Below are positions 45,053 through 53,192 of a stretch of 64,000 nucleotides of DNA, piece after piece. A program made the position numbers and the translations under genes. The notes under the pieces were generated by a model. That model did no database searches. It was not told the DNA's origin and saw nothing but the letters and a program-made list of their open reading frames with translations. The DNA comes from an uncultured Anaeroplasmataceae bacterium (lineage in GTDB: Bacteria; Bacillota_I; Bacilli_A; Acholeplasmatales; Anaeroplasmataceae), in the NCBI GenBank assembly GCA_947629825.1, contig CANRFF010000002.1, positions 185,206 to 249,205 of the forward strand. The letters are read 5' to 3'. Each line of letters begins with the position of its first letter. Position 1 is the first letter of the stretch.

Positions 45053-45784
45053 ATGGAAGAGACAAAGGAACGCTTACAAAAGGTTATGGCTTCTTGCGGT
45101 GTTGCTTCAAGAAGAAAGTGCGAAGAAATCATTCTTGCGGGAAGAGTCTCCGTCAATCATCAAGTTGTCACAGAATTGGGAACGAAAGTCGGAAAGAAGG
45201 ACTTGATTTGTGTCGACGGGAAAGAACTCATCAAAGAACCGTTGGTATATTATGTACTATACAAACCGACGGGATATATGACCACCGTCAGCGATCCTTA
45301 TCGACGTCGGCTGGTTCTGGATTTGCTTCCCAAAGAAATTACCGATCAATATCGGCTGTTTCCGATTGGTCGTTTGGACTATGATACTTCCGGAGTGTTG
45401 TTGATTACCAATGACGGAAAACTTTCTTATCGGTTGACCCGTTCCAGCAAAGAAATCGAAAAAACATATCAAGTGCGAATGAAAGGTTTGATCACTCAGG
45501 AAGTGATCACAGAGTTGACCAAAGGAGTGATCATCGACGGAATCAAAACGAAACGGGCGAAATTGGAAGTTTTGTCGTTAGATAAAAAGAATCAATCGAG
45601 TCTGATTACGATTTCCATCACGGAAGGTCGGAATCGTCAAGTTCGGAAGATGTTTGAAACCGTCGGGTATCCTGTGAAAAAATTGAAACGAATTTCGTTT
45701 GGCGGGATTACTTTGGACGGGCTTTCCGTCGGGGAATATCGCCCTTTGAAACCTCACGAAATAAAAGTGCTGTACAGTTTATAG
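45053..45784 (+). CDS. rluB: rRNA pseudouridine synthase, RsuA/RluB family
   Basis: A 243-residue enzyme. The N-terminal S4 RNA-binding domain (ERLQKVMASCGVASRRKCEE, then GRVSVN) is followed by the catalytic domain with GRLDYDTSGVLLITNDG containing the catalytic Asp, and ITEGRNRQVRKMFETVGYPV. It isomerises a uridine in 23S rRNA (helix 89/90 region in RluB) or 16S rRNA. AAGGTGAT precedes the ATG at 45053; a GTG nine bases upstream overlaps the ribosome site and was rejected. The cmk fusion follows with its own promoter. Confidence 0.92.
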   Translation: MEETKERLQKVMASCGVASRRKCEEIILAGRVSVNHQVVTELGTKVGKKDLICVDGKELIKEPLVYYVLYKPTGYMTTVSDPYRRRLVLDLLPKEITDQYRLFPIGRLDYDTSGVLLITNDGKLSYRLTRSSKEIEKTYQVRMKGLITQEVITELTKGVIIDGIKTKRAKLEVLSLDKKNQSSLITISITEGRNRQVRKMFETVGYPVKKLKRISFGGITLDGLSVGEYRPLKPHEIKVLYSL

Positions 45785-45786
45785 AT

Positions 45787-45815
45787 TTGAAACATCCGGA
45801 AGAATATGATATAAT
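45787..45815 (+). promoter_or_regulatory. Promoter of the cmk-rpsA fusion gene
   Basis: TTGAAA and TATAAT are spaced by 17 bases, with a TGA extension before the -10, just after the rluB stop. Confidence 0.75.
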
Positions 45816-45840
45816 AATAAAGATTGTAAAGAGGGTTAAA

Positions 45841-47868
45841 ATGGAGAATTTTGTAGTGGCTTTAGACGGACCGGCAGGGAGTGGGAAATCATCTATTTCC
45901 AAAATGGTTGCCGATCGGCTCGGTTTTATTCATATCGATACCGGAGCCATGTATCGGGCGGTAACGTTGGAAGCTTTGAGAAGAAACATTCAAATCGATC
46001 GGGAAGAAGAGTATTCTTTTTTAAAAGACACATCGATTGTTTACGAAAACGGAAATATTTATCTGAATGGCGAAAATGTGAATGAAGAAATCCGTTCTGA
46101 AGAAGTAACGAATCATGTATCGACGTCTTGTAAATTCAAAACCGTAAGAGACCAAATGGTGCGGTATCAAAGAAAATCCGCTTCCTTGGGAAAAATATTG
46201 ATGGACGGAAGAGATATCGGTACGGTGGTGTTGCCGAATGCCGATTTGAAAATTTTTTTGACGGCATCTCCGGAAGTGAGAGCGAAACGTCGGTTTGAAG
46301 AATTGGCGGAAAAACATATCGATGTCACTTACGATGTCATCTTGGAAGAAATCAAAATGAGAGATTATAAAGATTCTCATCGGGAAATTGCTCCGCTTCA
46401 GCAAGCGAAGGATGCCATTTTAATCGATACCAGCAATCTTACGAAAGAAGAAGTTTGCGATAGAATTGTGAATTTGATAAATGAGAGGTTAAAGAAAATG
46501 GAAAATTTTACAATGGAAGATTTGGATTTGTCACAAGCCAGACTGAAAGTCGGAGATGTGGTGGACGGAGTCGTTGTTCAAATCGAAGATAATGTGATCT
46601 ATTTGGATATCAAAAGTTTTACGGAAGGCGAAATGTATTTGGACCACTATACACGGGATCCGGAAGTAACCACATTCAAAGGCTTGGTTCATATCGACGA
46701 TGTGATTCGCTGTGAGGTTTCCAAAATTCAGGAAGAAAAGATTTATCTCAGCCGGTTGAATCAATTGTCCTATGAAGCTTTTCAAAAGGTTCTTCAAGCC
46801 AAAGAAAACAACGAAAAAATCGAAGTGGTCGTTCGGAAAGAAGTACCTACGAAAGGCTATCAGGTGGAATATTCGGGAAATCGGTTGTTTATGCCACTCA
46901 GTCAGTCTCCCAAAGAGGTCAAAATCAATCAAAAATTGGTTGTGGCAATTTTGGAAACGGAAGAAAAGCGGAAAACCGCAATTGTTTCTCGTAAAGCGGT
47001 AGAACAGGAAGAACTTCAGAAATTAAAAGACGAGGAATTGGAAAAAATTTCCGTGGGAGATGTCGTTAGCGGAGAAGTGGTCAAGATCGAAAAATTCGGA
47101 GCATTTCTGCGAGTGGGACATCTTCAGGGATTACTGCGAATCGGACAACTTTCCCATACTTATACAAGCGATATCGCTTCGGTATTGCATGTGGGAGATT
47201 CATTGGAAGTCCAGGTCATTTCCAAAGAAAACGGAAAACTGCAATTTTCCCGCAAAGTATTATTGGACACGCCGTTCAACGCTTATATCAAGACGGTAAA
47301 GGTCGGACAGACAGTCAAAGGAAAAGTAGTCAACAAACTTCCTTACGGGTTGTTTATCGAACTGGCCGATCATGTCAAGGGCTTGCTTCATTCTTCCGAG
47401 TATTCACACAATCCCAACGATAATTACAATTCTTTTGTCAAGATCAATGATGAAATCGAGTGCGCTATTTTAGCCATCGATCCGGAAAAAGAAAGAATTT
47501 CTCTGTCGAGAAAAGCTTTGATGGACAATCCGTGGGAACGGGTAACGGCTAAGGTCGGAGATCAAGTTGAAGTAACGGTCAAGACCGTACTGGAAAGCGG
47601 ATTGAACGTAGAAACTTTGGGTGTGGACGGATTTATTCCCGCCAGCGAAGTTTTAACCAAAGACCAACCGGGAAATTTCAAAGAATATTACAATGTTTCC
47701 GATAAGGCTATGGCGGAGATTATCGAAATCAAACCGAGTGAATGGCGTTTGAAATTATCGATTCGCAAGGTCAAAGAACAAGAAGAACGTCGTTCTTATG
47801 AGAAGTATCTGAATGAAAAAGATGAAGCAATTACGATAGGAGATTGTTTTAAAGACGTTTTGAAATAA
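45841..47868 (+). CDS. Cytidylate kinase fused to an S1-domain (ribosomal protein S1-like) protein
   Basis: A 675-residue fusion. Residues 1 to about 215 are CMP kinase: LDGPAGSGKSSISKMVADRL (P-loop), IDTGAMYRAVTL, DGRDIGTVVLPNADLKIFLTAS. It phosphorylates CMP and dCMP. From about 230 five S1 RNA-binding repeats follow; for example VGDVVDGVVVQI, VGDVVSGEVVKIEKFGAFLR, VGQTVKGKVVNKLPYGLFIE. An internal ATG at 46498 (Met220) has GAGAGG 10-15 bases upstream, and the sequence around it (ATGGAAAATTTTACAATGG) resembles that at the true start (ATGGAGAATTTTGTAGTGG), so the S1 part may also be made alone. Cmk and S1 genes are neighbours in many bacteria, which explains how a fusion could arise. Confidence 0.93.
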   Translation: MENFVVALDGPAGSGKSSISKMVADRLGFIHIDTGAMYRAVTLEALRRNIQIDREEEYSFLKDTSIVYENGNIYLNGENVNEEIRSEEVTNHVSTSCKFKTVRDQMVRYQRKSASLGKILMDGRDIGTVVLPNADLKIFLTASPEVRAKRRFEELAEKHIDVTYDVILEEIKMRDYKDSHREIAPLQQAKDAILIDTSNLTKEEVCDRIVNLINERLKKMENFTMEDLDLSQARLKVGDVVDGVVVQIEDNVIYLDIKSFTEGEMYLDHYTRDPEVTTFKGLVHIDDVIRCEVSKIQEEKIYLSRLNQLSYEAFQKVLQAKENNEKIEVVVRKEVPTKGYQVEYSGNRLFMPLSQSPKEVKINQKLVVAILETEEKRKTAIVSRKAVEQEELQKLKDEELEKISVGDVVSGEVVKIEKFGAFLRVGHLQGLLRIGQLSHTYTSDIASVLHVGDSLEVQVISKENGKLQFSRKVLLDTPFNAYIKTVKVGQTVKGKVVNKLPYGLFIELADHVKGLLHSSEYSHNPNDNYNSFVKINDEIECAILAIDPEKERISLSRKALMDNPWERVTAKVGDQVEVTVKTVLESGLNVETLGVDGFIPASEVLTKDQPGNFKEYYNVSDKAMAEIIEIKPSEWRLKLSIRKVKEQEERRSYEKYLNEKDEAITIGDCFKDVLK

Positions 47869-47889
47869 AAATACAAGGTGGTGAATAAT

Positions 47890-49194
47890 ATGTTACCGAA
47901 AGTCGCCATCGTCGGTCGTCCGAACGTGGGGAAATCGACGTTGTTTAATCGTTTGATTGGCGAAAGATTATCCATTACCGATGATCAACCTGGGGTAACT
48001 CGCGATCGGATTTATGCGAAAGGAAGCTGGTTATCAAAAGAATTTTCGCTCATTGATACCGGTGGAATCGAATTGGGAGATGCCCCTTTTTTAACGGAAA
48101 TCAAAGCACAAGCGGAAATCGCTATGGAAGAAGCGGATGTCATCGTATTTGTGACAGACTGTCGAAGCGGAGTAACCGAAGATGATTTGGTGATTGCCAA
48201 ACTGTTATACCGAACCAAAAAGCCGGTTTTGGTGGCAGTCAATAAAGTGGATGATCAAAAGTTTCAGGATCGGATTTATGAGTTTTATCAACTGGGCTTT
48301 TCCGATGTGATCGGGATTTCCTCTTCCCACGGAATCGGGACAGGGGATTTACTGGATGCGATCATCGCTCATTTTCCTCAAAAATCGGAAGAAGTTCGGG
48401 ATTTTGCGATTCATTTTGCGGTCGTCGGTCGTCCGAATGTCGGAAAATCTTCTTTGACCAATGCGCTGCTCAACGATCAACGGGTCATTGTTTCTCCGAT
48501 TGCCGGAACGACAAGAGATGCGATTGATACCCGATTTAAAGTAAACGGGAAAGAGTATGTCGTCATTGATACGGCCGGGCTCAAAAAACGCGGTAAAATT
48601 TATGAAAATGTCGAAAAATATGCGAGTATCCGAAGCATTGATGCGATCGGAAGAAGTGACGTCGTTTTACTTTTGTTGGATGCCTCTTCTCCCATTTTGG
48701 ATCAGGATACGCATGTGGCACAATATATTGAAGAATATCGTCGTCCTTGTATTATCGTTATGAACAAGTGGGATTTGGTTGAAAAAGATTCCAAAACGAT
48801 GAAACGATTGACGGAAGAGGTTCGGAAAAAATTCAAATTTTTGGATTATGCGCCGGTGACTTTTCTTTCGGCTTTGGAAAATCAAAGAGTACATACTTTG
48901 TTTCCTTTGATTCTTCAGGCTTCGGAAGCCTATCATCGCCGGATTTCCACTTCGGTTTTCAACGATGTGATTATGGATGCGATTATGATGTTTCCGCCGA
49001 GTGAATTCAACGGGGGAATCATCAAGATTTATTATGCTTCTCAAGTTGGAACGGAACCGCCTACTTTTGCCTTTTTCGTCAATCGTCCGGAATATCTGCA
49101 TTTTTCGTACTATCGATATTTGGAAAATCAAATCCGGAAAAATTTCGATTTTTTCGGGACCCCTATCAAATTAGAATTTAGGAAGCGTGATTAA
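47890..49194 (+). CDS. der: GTPase Der (EngA)
   Basis: A 434-residue ribosome-assembly GTPase with two tandem G domains: VAIVGRPNVGKSTLFNRLIG at the start and FAVVGRPNVGKSSLTNALLN at about residue 180, each with NKxD motifs (VNKVDD, MNKWDL). A KH-like domain ends the protein. It acts in 50S subunit maturation. The ATG at 47890 was chosen because AAGGTGGTG precedes it; the GTG in that site is too early. The gene is close behind the cmk-S1 fusion and overlaps gpsA closely, as in many Bacillota. Confidence 0.96.
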   Translation: MLPKVAIVGRPNVGKSTLFNRLIGERLSITDDQPGVTRDRIYAKGSWLSKEFSLIDTGGIELGDAPFLTEIKAQAEIAMEEADVIVFVTDCRSGVTEDDLVIAKLLYRTKKPVLVAVNKVDDQKFQDRIYEFYQLGFSDVIGISSSHGIGTGDLLDAIIAHFPQKSEEVRDFAIHFAVVGRPNVGKSSLTNALLNDQRVIVSPIAGTTRDAIDTRFKVNGKEYVVIDTAGLKKRGKIYENVEKYASIRSIDAIGRSDVVLLLLDASSPILDQDTHVAQYIEEYRRPCIIVMNKWDLVEKDSKTMKRLTEEVRKKFKFLDYAPVTFLSALENQRVHTLFPLILQASEAYHRRISTSVFNDVIMDAIMMFPPSEFNGGIIKIYYASQVGTEPPTFAFFVNRPEYLHFSYYRYLENQIRKNFDFFGTPIKLEFRKRD

Positions 49195-49195
49195 A

Positions 49196-50197
49196 ATGAA
49201 CATAACAATGATTGGTGGCGGTGCTTGGGGAACAACGCTGGCACAAGTGCTGTCGGACAACGGGCACCAAGTGTTAATTCGCGAGATTAACGAAGAGTTT
49301 GTAACTTCTATCAACGAAAAACATATTCATCCGTCTTTCGGATACGAAATTCCGCATCAGATTCGGGCGACTTCCGACTTAAAAGAAGCAGTTTCTTTTT
49401 CCCAAGTACTGATTTTATGTGTGCCGACGAAAGTGACCAGAATGGTTTTAAAGGAAATCAATTCTTTATTGACGGATGTCAAATTATTTGTCAATGTCAG
49501 TAAAGGAATCGAACCGGAGACGTCTTTTTGCGTCAGTCAAATTGTCGAAGAAGTCATCGATTCCAAATGGTTGGGCGGATATGTGATTTTATCCGGACCT
49601 TCTCATGCGGAAGAATTGATTTTACGGAAACTCACATCTTTGGTTGCGGCTTCGAAAGAAAAAGAACAGGCCGTGTTTGTACAAAAACTGTTTTCGAACG
49701 AACAATATTTGCGAGTTTATACTTCTTCGGATGTCATTGGTGTGGAAACGGGCGGATCTATTAAAAATGCCATTGCCATTATTTCGGGAATTGCTTATGG
49801 TATGGGTTTGGGAGAAAACGCCCGGGCGTTTTTGATTAGTCGCGGTATTCGGGAAATCATCAAAATCGTAGATGTTTTGGGGGGACAAAAAGAAACAGCC
49901 TACGGACTTTCCGGTATTGGTGATCTGATTGTGACCGCCTCTTCCAAAAACTCCAGAAATTTTCAGTGCGGTTTAAAAATCGGTCAAGGAGCATCGACGG
50001 AAGAAGCGCTGTCTTCGATCAGTCAAACCGTCGAGGGCATTAAAACGATTTATGCGGCGTATGAAATCGGGAAAAAGTATCATATCGATCTTCCTCTTAT
50101 CAATATTGCTTATCAAGTGGTTACCGGAACATGTACGGCTAAAGAAGGACTTTCGCAATTGTTAAGCCGTAGTTTGAAGGATGAAGATATTTTGTAA
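49196..50197 (+). CDS. gpsA: NAD(P)-dependent glycerol-3-phosphate dehydrogenase
   Basis: A 333-residue enzyme reducing dihydroxyacetone phosphate to sn-glycerol-3-phosphate for phospholipid synthesis. The dinucleotide site is MIGGGAWGTTLAQVLSDNG; the catalytic Lys is in TGGSIKNAIAIISGIAYGMG; LSGPSHAEEL and LSGIGDLIVTASSKNSRNFQ are conserved. The ATG at 49196 gives the normal short start before the Rossmann loop; a GTG nine bases upstream, inside the der stop region, is a possible alternative. It follows der by one base and is followed by the spoVIF-like gene. Confidence 0.95.
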   Translation: MNITMIGGGAWGTTLAQVLSDNGHQVLIREINEEFVTSINEKHIHPSFGYEIPHQIRATSDLKEAVSFSQVLILCVPTKVTRMVLKEINSLLTDVKLFVNVSKGIEPETSFCVSQIVEEVIDSKWLGGYVILSGPSHAEELILRKLTSLVAASKEKEQAVFVQKLFSNEQYLRVYTSSDVIGVETGGSIKNAIAIISGIAYGMGLGENARAFLISRGIREIIKIVDVLGGQKETAYGLSGIGDLIVTASSKNSRNFQCGLKIGQGASTEEALSSISQTVEGIKTIYAAYEIGKKYHIDLPLINIAYQVVTGTCTAKEGLSQLLSRSLKDEDIL

Positions 50198-50242
50198 ATC
50201 TCTTTGGGCTTTTCGCATATAGTAATGCGGGAGGCCTTTTTA

Positions 50243-50485
50243 ATGGATTTTAAAACTATTATCGATTTGATTTCCAAATCAAATATCAACAGCGAGGCAA
50301 TGTATGATTTGGTAAGAGAAGCGTCCAGTTTGGATTTGAATGATGAAAATAATTTGCGATTGATTATTCGGAAAGGGTGCGGATTGGCGAATAAGAGTAT
50401 TTCCGTAGCTCAGGAAGATAAAATCATCAAATTGTTGAAAGATAAAGGAATAACTCCGGATCTTTTTCAATTGTTGGTCAAATAG
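50243..50485 (+). CDS. SpoVIF-like small protein
   Basis: An 80-residue protein. It resembles stage VI sporulation protein F (YjcC-like) in layout: a short helix, a DLNDENNLRLIIRKGCGLANK segment, then QEDKIIKLLKDKGITPD. The typical family pattern has LR-LI--V--LANK followed by ED-I--I, which fits. In Bacillus SpoVIF is needed for proper coat assembly under GerE control. The ATG at 50243 follows GGGAGG. The similarity is modest, and I rank it as probable. It adds to the sporulation signals in the window. Confidence 0.62.
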   Translation: MDFKTIIDLISKSNINSEAMYDLVREASSLDLNDENNLRLIIRKGCGLANKSISVAQEDKIIKLLKDKGITPDLFQLLVK

Positions 50486-50521
50486 GCAGGGAAATTTGTC
50501 TTTGCCTATTTGAAAATCATC

Positions 50522-50550
50522 TTGTTTCCGAACAATGTTTATGATATAAT
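50522..50550 (+). promoter_or_regulatory. Promoter of tRNA-Ser
   Basis: TTGTTT and TATAAT are spaced by 17 bases with a TGA before the -10, ending 14 bases before the tRNA. Confidence 0.75.
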
Positions 50551-50564
50551 CAAAATGCCGAAAC

Positions 50565-50655
50565 GGAAGAATACCCAAGAGGCTGAAGGGGCTGGCTTGG
50601 AAAGCTAGTAGGTCGGTAACACGGCGCAGGGGTTCAAATCCCCTTTCTTCCGCCA
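50565..50655 (+). tRNA. tRNA-Ser (GGA)
   Basis: A 91-base class II tRNA with encoded CCA. The acceptor GGAAGAA pairs with TTCTTCC; the anticodon loop TTGGAAA gives anticodon GGA; the long variable arm typical of serine tRNA is present; the T-loop is TTCAAAT. Confidence 0.95.
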
Positions 50656-50665
50656 GTGAAAGAAC

Positions 50666-50698
50666 CGGATTGATACCATGTGTCAGTCTGTTTTTTTT
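50666..50698 (+). terminator. Terminator of tRNA-Ser (trailer shared with tRNA-Leu)
   Basis: CGGATTGATAC and GTGTCAGTCTG form an eleven-pair stem around CAT, with a T run. The trailer is nearly identical to the one after tRNA-Leu at 54361. Confidence 0.85.
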
Positions 50699-50712
50699 AA
50701 TAGTTATTTGAC

Positions 50713-50760
50713 ATCATACTGAAAACTTTTGTTGAATTTATCAAAAGTTTTCAGTATGAT
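50713..50760. repeat. 19-bp perfect inverted repeat
   Basis: ATCATACTGAAAACTTTTG is followed, after a ten-base loop, by its exact complement. There is no T run, so it is not a simple terminator. A TTGACA sequence (50708-50713) overlaps its left end and a TATAAT lies about ten bases after its right end (50770), upstream of a frameshifted mini-gene. It may be an end of a lost element or a regulatory hairpin. Confidence 0.65.
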
Positions 50761-50794
50761 TATGGCGGTATAATGATAAAATGAGAACATTATA

Positions 50795-50912
50795 ATGTCA
50801 CTGGTTGAACCTTTAGAATATTATAAAAATGAGAACATTAAAGTTTTAAAATGAACAGTTGGAACAATTTCTAAGAGATAATTTGCGGATAAACCACCAT
50901 TGTCTAATATGA
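50795..50912 (+). pseudogene. Frameshifted remnant of a small gene
   Basis: The ATG frame reads SLVEPLEYYKNENIKVLK and stops at 50852. The neighbouring frame continues at once with EQLEQFLRDNLRINHHCLI to a stop at 50910. Joined, they make a plausible helical protein of about 38 residues, so a one-base shift has broken it. I do not recognise the family. A 15-base direct repeat (AAAATGAGAACATTA type) lies at 50778 and 50826. Confidence 0.4.
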
Positions 50913-50941
50913 CTTTGGTGGCTTTTGTTTATAGCTTCCTT

Positions 50942-50992
50942 GTATTTGCGTTCACTTGCGTATATTGCATCAAAATGGAATTCATTTGCCAG
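50942..50992 (-). repeat. Copy 1 of a diverged repeat shared with 60267-60317
   Basis: About 43 of 51 bases match the segment at 60267-60317 in the same orientation. On the minus strand both copies read a similar peptide: LANEFHFDAIYASERKY here, VAKEYHFDTMHASERKC there. A longer minus-strand frame (to 51043) contains this copy. The family is unknown to me; it could be a shared remnant of a mobile gene. Confidence 0.5.
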
Positions 50993-51059
50993 TTTTGAAT
51001 ATAGGTTTGCTGCAGTGAAAATCGAATTGATTTTTAGTGTCAATCCTTTTTTATGTTGA

Positions 51060-51290
51060 TTTTAGCAATTGAAGGGGATTTGATAAGAAAATTAATAATG
51101 TGGAAAAAAATTTCGCAGTAGATTTTTGCACATCGAATGTTATAATTATCACACGAAAATAATGAAATAAATACGAGTTTGTATATGAGATATATTTATA
51201 ATTACACTGCTTTCTATATGTCAAAGAATGTATTGTCGAAAAAATTTGAGGATTTTGACTCAACAAATTTAAAAATATAAATAAAAATGA
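51060..51290. other. AT-rich gene-free stretch
   Basis: No gene, RNA or clear repeat is seen between the fragment on the left and the promoter of the small Asn-rich protein on the right. Confidence 0.4.
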
Positions 51291-51323
51291 TTTTAATATT
51301 TGTGTTCGCACTTTTTAAAATTC

Positions 51324-51352
51324 TTGTTTTTTTTACGAAAAAGTACTATAAT
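51324..51352 (+). promoter_or_regulatory. Promoter of the small Asn-rich protein
   Basis: TTGTTT and TATAAT are spaced by 17 bases, about 22 bases before the start codon at 51374. Confidence 0.6.
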
Positions 51353-51373
51353 ATGCATGGAGGAGGTGAAAAT

Positions 51374-51538
51374 GTGTCAAAAGGGCATGGAGTATCAGGC
51401 TATACTCACACAAAACAGCAACTTAATGATTATTCAAATCAAAGAAATCCAAATAATTCCGCTCATAGAGCGAACAACAATAATCATTCAAATCAATTGA
51501 ATCCTAATAATAAGAATTATCAAGGAAACAAGAAATAA
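51374..51538 (+). CDS. Small Asn/His-rich protein of unknown function
   Basis: A 54-residue protein starting at GTG, five bases after AGGAGGTG. It reads SKGHGVSGYTHTKQQLNDYS and continues with repeated N-P-N-N and H-x-N motifs (NQRNPNNSAHRANNNN, NQLNPNNKNYQGNKK). The repeated NPNN units spaced about 21 residues apart suggest an internal duplication. I recall similar short Asn-rich proteins in gut Bacillota but cannot name a function. It has its own promoter and terminator, so it is a genuine single-gene unit. The first ATG in the region is in another frame and was rejected because the GTG frame gives the patterned protein. Confidence 0.7.
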   Translation: MSKGHGVSGYTHTKQQLNDYSNQRNPNNSAHRANNNNHSNQLNPNNKNYQGNKK

Positions 51539-51576
51539 AAAATTAATAAAAGTCAACAACTATTTTATTAATTTCA

Positions 51577-51619
51577 AAAGCCCGTAAAATCAAATGTGAT
51601 AGTAAACGGGCTTTTTTTT
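51577..51619 (+). terminator. Rho-independent terminator after the Asn-rich protein
   Basis: AAGCCCGT and ACGGGCTT close a stem with inner pairing (TCA/TGA) and are followed by eight T. Confidence 0.88.
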
Positions 51620-51713
51620 AAAAAATCAATAAAAATTTGTGATAGAGCCCTAAAAATAAAATAGTAAATTTTTCTCTTTTTTCGGTTTTATAAATCGAAA
51701 GGAGGAAAAGAAA

Positions 51714-52214
51714 ATGTTACGTAGAGGCTCTCTAAAAACAATGCTGGAAAATATTGAAGTTGACAAAATCCGAGATATTTTGGCGTTACGAATCAATGGC
51801 GGAATCGAATGTTGGTTCCAAGTGGAATTATGTTATTTTTTGAAAACCGAGTGGATAAACTATCAAATCATTCGTGAAAAACAATATCCCGATCCGCTTT
51901 CGTCAAATCGGTGCGATTTGTATGTTAAGGATTTCAGAGGCAATGAGGGTTATATTGAAATCAAATGTATGTCGCATTTGGATCAAGATCTTTCTGTCTT
52001 ACTTAATGCATTTTATAGCGATATTGCTAAAATCGAGAATGAATTGTCTAATTATCCGGGTATTGAAAAATTTTGTATTTTAATGTATTACAGCCAAGAT
52101 GTGGAAATCACAGACGAAGATTTACCGCCTGAGATTCGGGGCAATTGTCTTTTTGCAACTGCTGGGGATGATGTTCAGTTTATTATTTTTTCAGAGTTAG
52201 AAATTCCCGAATAA
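51714..52214 (+). CDS. PD-(D/E)XK nuclease-like protein
   Basis: A 166-residue protein whose core fits a PD-(D/E)XK nuclease fold: an N-terminal helix with Glu38, then CDLYVKD with Asp68, and GYIEIKCMS with Glu82 and Lys84 (the E-x-K part). The rest is alternating helices and strands ending VQFIIFSELEIPE. Such single-domain proteins act as nucleases or as recombination and defence components; the biological role here is unknown. The ATG follows GGAGG. Its end overlaps the convergent tcdA gene by 32 bases, which suggests recent insertion of one of them or antisense control. Confidence 0.65.
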   Translation: MLRRGSLKTMLENIEVDKIRDILALRINGGIECWFQVELCYFLKTEWINYQIIREKQYPDPLSSNRCDLYVKDFRGNEGYIEIKCMSHLDQDLSVLLNAFYSDIAKIENELSNYPGIEKFCILMYYSQDVEITDEDLPPEIRGNCLFATAGDDVQFIIFSELEIPE

Positions 52215-52896
52215 TTTCGCTTGCGATGATAAAACCGGCAACGGGCGGTACGAAAGAAGAGCTTCCCGGGGTCGGTTTTTTCTTTTCGGAAAAAAGCTGT
52301 TCGGATGGGCGTATCGGTATTTCTTTGGAATAAACGACTTTCAGATTTTTGATATTTCTTTTTTTCAATTCATATCGCATAACTCTGGCCAAAGGACAAA
52401 CACTGGTCTGATAAATATCCGCAACTTCCAACAGAGTCGGGTTCAATTTGTTTCCCGTTCCCATCGAAGAAATTATGGGAATATGGAGTCGTTCGCAAAT
52501 GACGACCAAAGCGATTTTGGCGGTGACGACATCTACGGCGTCTACGACATAGTCGAAAGATGAAAAATCAATTTGTGTTTCTTTTTCCGGAAGAAAAAAA
52601 CAAGGATAGCAATCGATGGTGGCATGAGGATTGATTTTTAAAATTCGCTCTTTCATCACATCTACTTTTTTTAAACCGACGGTTGTGGTATCCGCAATCA
52701 ATTGTCTGTTGATATTGGAAGGTTCGATGGTATCGTGATCGATTAAAGCAAAATGTTCGATTCCGCTCCGGACGAGGGCTTCGCAAACGGCACTCCCGAC
52801 ACCTCCGATTCCGAAAATCGCTACTTTTTTTGTTTTCAATCGTTGTAGTTGGTCTTCCCCGATGAGAAGTTTTGTTCTGGCATTCATTTCTTCCAT
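52183..52896 (-). CDS. tcdA: tRNA threonylcarbamoyladenosine dehydratase TcdA
   Basis: A 237-residue E1-like ThiF-family enzyme that cyclises t6A in tRNAs to ct6A. The ATP site is VAIFGIGGVGSAVCEALVRSG, followed by LIDHDTIEPSNINRQL, DYVVDAVDVVTAKIAL, SSMGTGNKLNP and CPLARVMRYELKKR with the family Cys. A C-terminal membrane-like helix (GFIIASEIIREFL) ends it. The start has GAGGT seven bases upstream. It points against the PD-(D/E)XK gene and overlaps its end. Confidence 0.92.
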   Translation of the reverse strand: MEEMNARTKLLIGEDQLQRLKTKKVAIFGIGGVGSAVCEALVRSGIEHFALIDHDTIEPSNINRQLIADTTTVGLKKVDVMKERILKINPHATIDCYPCFFLPEKETQIDFSSFDYVVDAVDVVTAKIALVVICERLHIPIISSMGTGNKLNPTLLEVADIYQTSVCPLARVMRYELKKRNIKNLKVVYSKEIPIRPSEQLFSEKKKPTPGSSSFVPPVAGFIIASEIIREFLTLKK

Positions 52897-53020
52897 AAAT
52901 TTACCTCAATATGTTTTCTTTATTTTATCATTGAAACAAAAAAGAAACAAGAAGTTTAGAAAATGTCAATATACTACTGGAAATATTTTATTTTTAATGT
53001 TATAATAACACTAAACCATC

Positions 53021-53094
53021 GCAGGCGTAGTTTAATGGCAGAACCTTAGCTTCCCAAGCTAATAGTACGGGTCCGATTCCCGCCGCTTGCTCCA
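53021..53094 (+). tRNA. tRNA-Gly (CCC)
   Basis: A 74-base tRNA with encoded CCA. The acceptor GCAGGCG pairs with CGCTTGC (one G-T pair); the anticodon stem TTAGC/GCTAA holds the loop TTCCCAA, giving anticodon CCC. The next tRNA follows after one base. Confidence 0.93.
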
Positions 53095-53095
53095 A

Positions 53096-53171
53096 CGGGA
53101 CATGGCTCAGTTGGTAGAGTGCTGGCTTCGGGAGTCAGAGATCGTGGGTTCGAGTCCCACTGTTCCGACCA
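53096..53171 (+). tRNA. tRNA-Pro (CGG)
   Basis: A 76-base tRNA with encoded CCA. The acceptor CGGGACA pairs with TGTTCCG; the anticodon loop TTCGGGA gives anticodon CGG. The CGG anticodon suits the frequent CCG proline codons of the core genes in this window. Confidence 0.95.
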
Positions 53172-53192
53172 CTTAAAAAAATCATATTTTGT

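Noticed and set aside
50846..51043. Intact 65-residue minus-strand gene
   Set aside because: Only the middle part matches the repeat peptide; its end is simply the complement of the frameshifted mini-gene, so it is treated as a remnant.
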